Part shown: positions 63,230-64,000 of the stretch, in pieces
Layout of the letters: each line of letters starts with the position of its first letter
How positions within the stretch are numbered: the first letter of the stretch is position 1
Origin: Scatonaster sp045598705
GTDB lineage: Bacteria; Bacillota; Clostridia; Saccharofermentanales; Saccharofermentanaceae
Direction: 5' to 3'
NCBI GenBank assembly: GCA_045598705.1
Contig: JAZLMM010000034.1
Coordinates: 1 to 64,000 of the forward strand
Length of the DNA: 64,000 nt
The notes under the pieces: generated by a model
Seen by the model: the letters and a program-made list of their open reading frames with translations, nothing else
Databases searched by the model: none
Told to the model about the DNA's origin: nothing
Translations under genes and position numbers: made by a program

Positions 63230-64000
63230 ATGAAGAAAAAACTGACCACATTCGCTGCGATGGTTCTCTCTGCATCCCTGCTTCTTTCAGGTTGCAGTCT
63301 GTTTTCTAAAGACAAGGAAGATTCGGGTAGCGAAGCAACAGAAGTCGTAGAGGATTATTTCAAGAACCTTGGTAAACTGAACACAAAGAAAATGCTGAAA
63401 GACACCGACGATTCTGTATTTGCTGAACTTGAGTTCACAGACGAACAGAGCGATGTCCTGAAGGCATATTTCAGCAAAGTTGAAGTTGAGATTTCAGAGT
63501 CAGATATTAATGAGAAGAAAGGCAAAGGCACAGTAACTGTTTCTCTCACTTATGTTGACCTGGAAGAAGTAGCTGACAATTTGGATGATGACGCCGAGCT
63601 TTCAGACCTGGTTGATGCGATCAAGGCAAAGAAAGCACCGACACTGGAAGAAGAACTTAAGCTTTCTCTCATTCAGAATGATGATGAAGCTTGGGTACTG
63701 AAAGATGATAGTGACATCTACGATCTACTGATGGAGAACTTCGATTGCGTGGAGGATCTCGCTGAGCCAACAGAGTTAACCACCACTACCGAGGCAACTA
63801 CCACCACCGAGGCAACTACCACTACTGAAGCAACTACCACGCCTTCAGAAGAGACTGGTTCAAATACAATGACGACTTTGCCTTGCCCAGGTATCGTAGA
63901 TGCTCACATCGTTGATCCGGATACATTCCACAATGTCTGTGAATCTTACAATTTGATTGAGACAGTCGAGGATGATGATGGTCTAATCCTGAGAGAGTAT
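63230..64000 (+). CDS. Thr-repeat lipoprotein, partial (runs off window)
   Basis: This open frame continues to the end of the window without a stop. It has a typical lipoprotein signal (MKKKLTTFAAMVLSASLL then LSGCS, lipid-modified Cys at 23). A DUF4878-like acidic alpha/beta domain (about 30-180) follows. A linker with three TTTTEA-type repeats then leads to another segment. The second segment (DAHIVDPDTFHNV and beyond) is incomplete. GAGGG lies about 9 nt before the ATG. It is probably a surface lipoprotein; function unknown. Confidence 0.8.
   Translation, partial: MKKKLTTFAAMVLSASLLLSGCSLFSKDKEDSGSEATEVVEDYFKNLGKLNTKKMLKDTDDSVFAELEFTDEQSDVLKAYFSKVEVEISESDINEKKGKGTVTVSLTYVDLEEVADNLDDDAELSDLVDAIKAKKAPTLEEELKLSLIQNDDEAWVLKDDSDIYDLLMENFDCVEDLAEPTELTTTTEATTTTEATTTTEATTTPSEETGSNTMTTLPCPGIVDAHIVDPDTFHNVCESYNLIETVEDDDGLILREY
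63778..63840 (+). repeat. 18-bp tandem repeat encoding a Thr-rich linker
   Basis: Three units of about 18 bp (ACTACCACCACCGAGGCA with variants) encode TTTTEA hexapeptides. This linker type separates domains in surface proteins of many gut and rumen Clostridia and may be glycosylated. Confidence 0.85.

Overview
The window reads as a chromosomal segment of an anaerobic, fermentative, fibre-degrading Clostridia (Firmicutes). The evidence is a three-subunit NADH-linked [FeFe] hydrogenase, a xylanase lipoprotein with carbohydrate-binding modules, a giant 2-hydroxyacyl-CoA dehydratase activase-like protein, Firmicutes-style gene orders (efp-asp23-amaP-nusB-xseAB-ispA-dxs-nadK-argR-recN), strong GGAGG ribosome binding sites and sigma-A promoters. 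A rumen or gut relative of Saccharofermentans or the Ruminococcaceae would fit, but that is inference; no 16S gene is present. I see no phage, IS element, CRISPR array or broken gene.

Layout. 0.2-4.4 kb: hydrogenase operon hydC-hydB-hydA (minus). 4.5-5.4 kb: RluA pseudouridine synthase (plus). 5.4-15.6 kb: a long minus-strand housekeeping block (yqeG, efp, asp23, amaP, DUF2273, nusB, xseA, xseB, ispA, dxs, nadK, argR, recN). 15.7-17.2 kb: aspartate kinase (plus), with an unusual leader. 17.3-23.7 kb: a DUF4867-like gene, metY, tRNA-Lys, a lipoprotein, a purM-like gene, RNase P RNA, nif3 and trmK. 23.7-27.8 kb: dnaG, yajC, dapB, dapA. 27.9-30.1 kb: queA-tgt (plus). 30.2-37.0 kb: a tight five-gene phosphosignalling operon (FHA scaffold, membrane PP2C, membrane protease-FHA, soluble PP2C, membrane Ser/Thr kinase). 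37.1-44.3 kb: a membrane protein, trmFO, topA, dprA, yifB. 44.4-45.5 kb: ychF (plus). 45.5-48.7 kb: a compact RiPP locus with one Cys-rich precursor and two paralogous radical SAM/SPASM enzymes. 48.8-58.6 kb: a small membrane protein, coaE, polA, the 1465-residue activase-like protein, an unknown Lys-rich protein and an orphan ABC-2-like membrane protein. 58.8-64 kb: a small conserved protein, folA, GH10 xylanase, mscS, tRNA-Pro, and the start of a Thr-repeat lipoprotein (plus).

The items most worth attention are the RiPP locus, the kinase/phosphatase/FHA/protease membrane operon, a hairpin between the Shine-Dalgarno and start codon of the aspartate kinase gene, and a 16-bp palindrome upstream of the xylanase that recurs almost perfectly upstream of the DUF4867-like gene. 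The last suggests a shared sugar-responsive regulator encoded elsewhere. Start codons were adjusted wherever a Shine-Dalgarno sequence clearly favoured an internal start.
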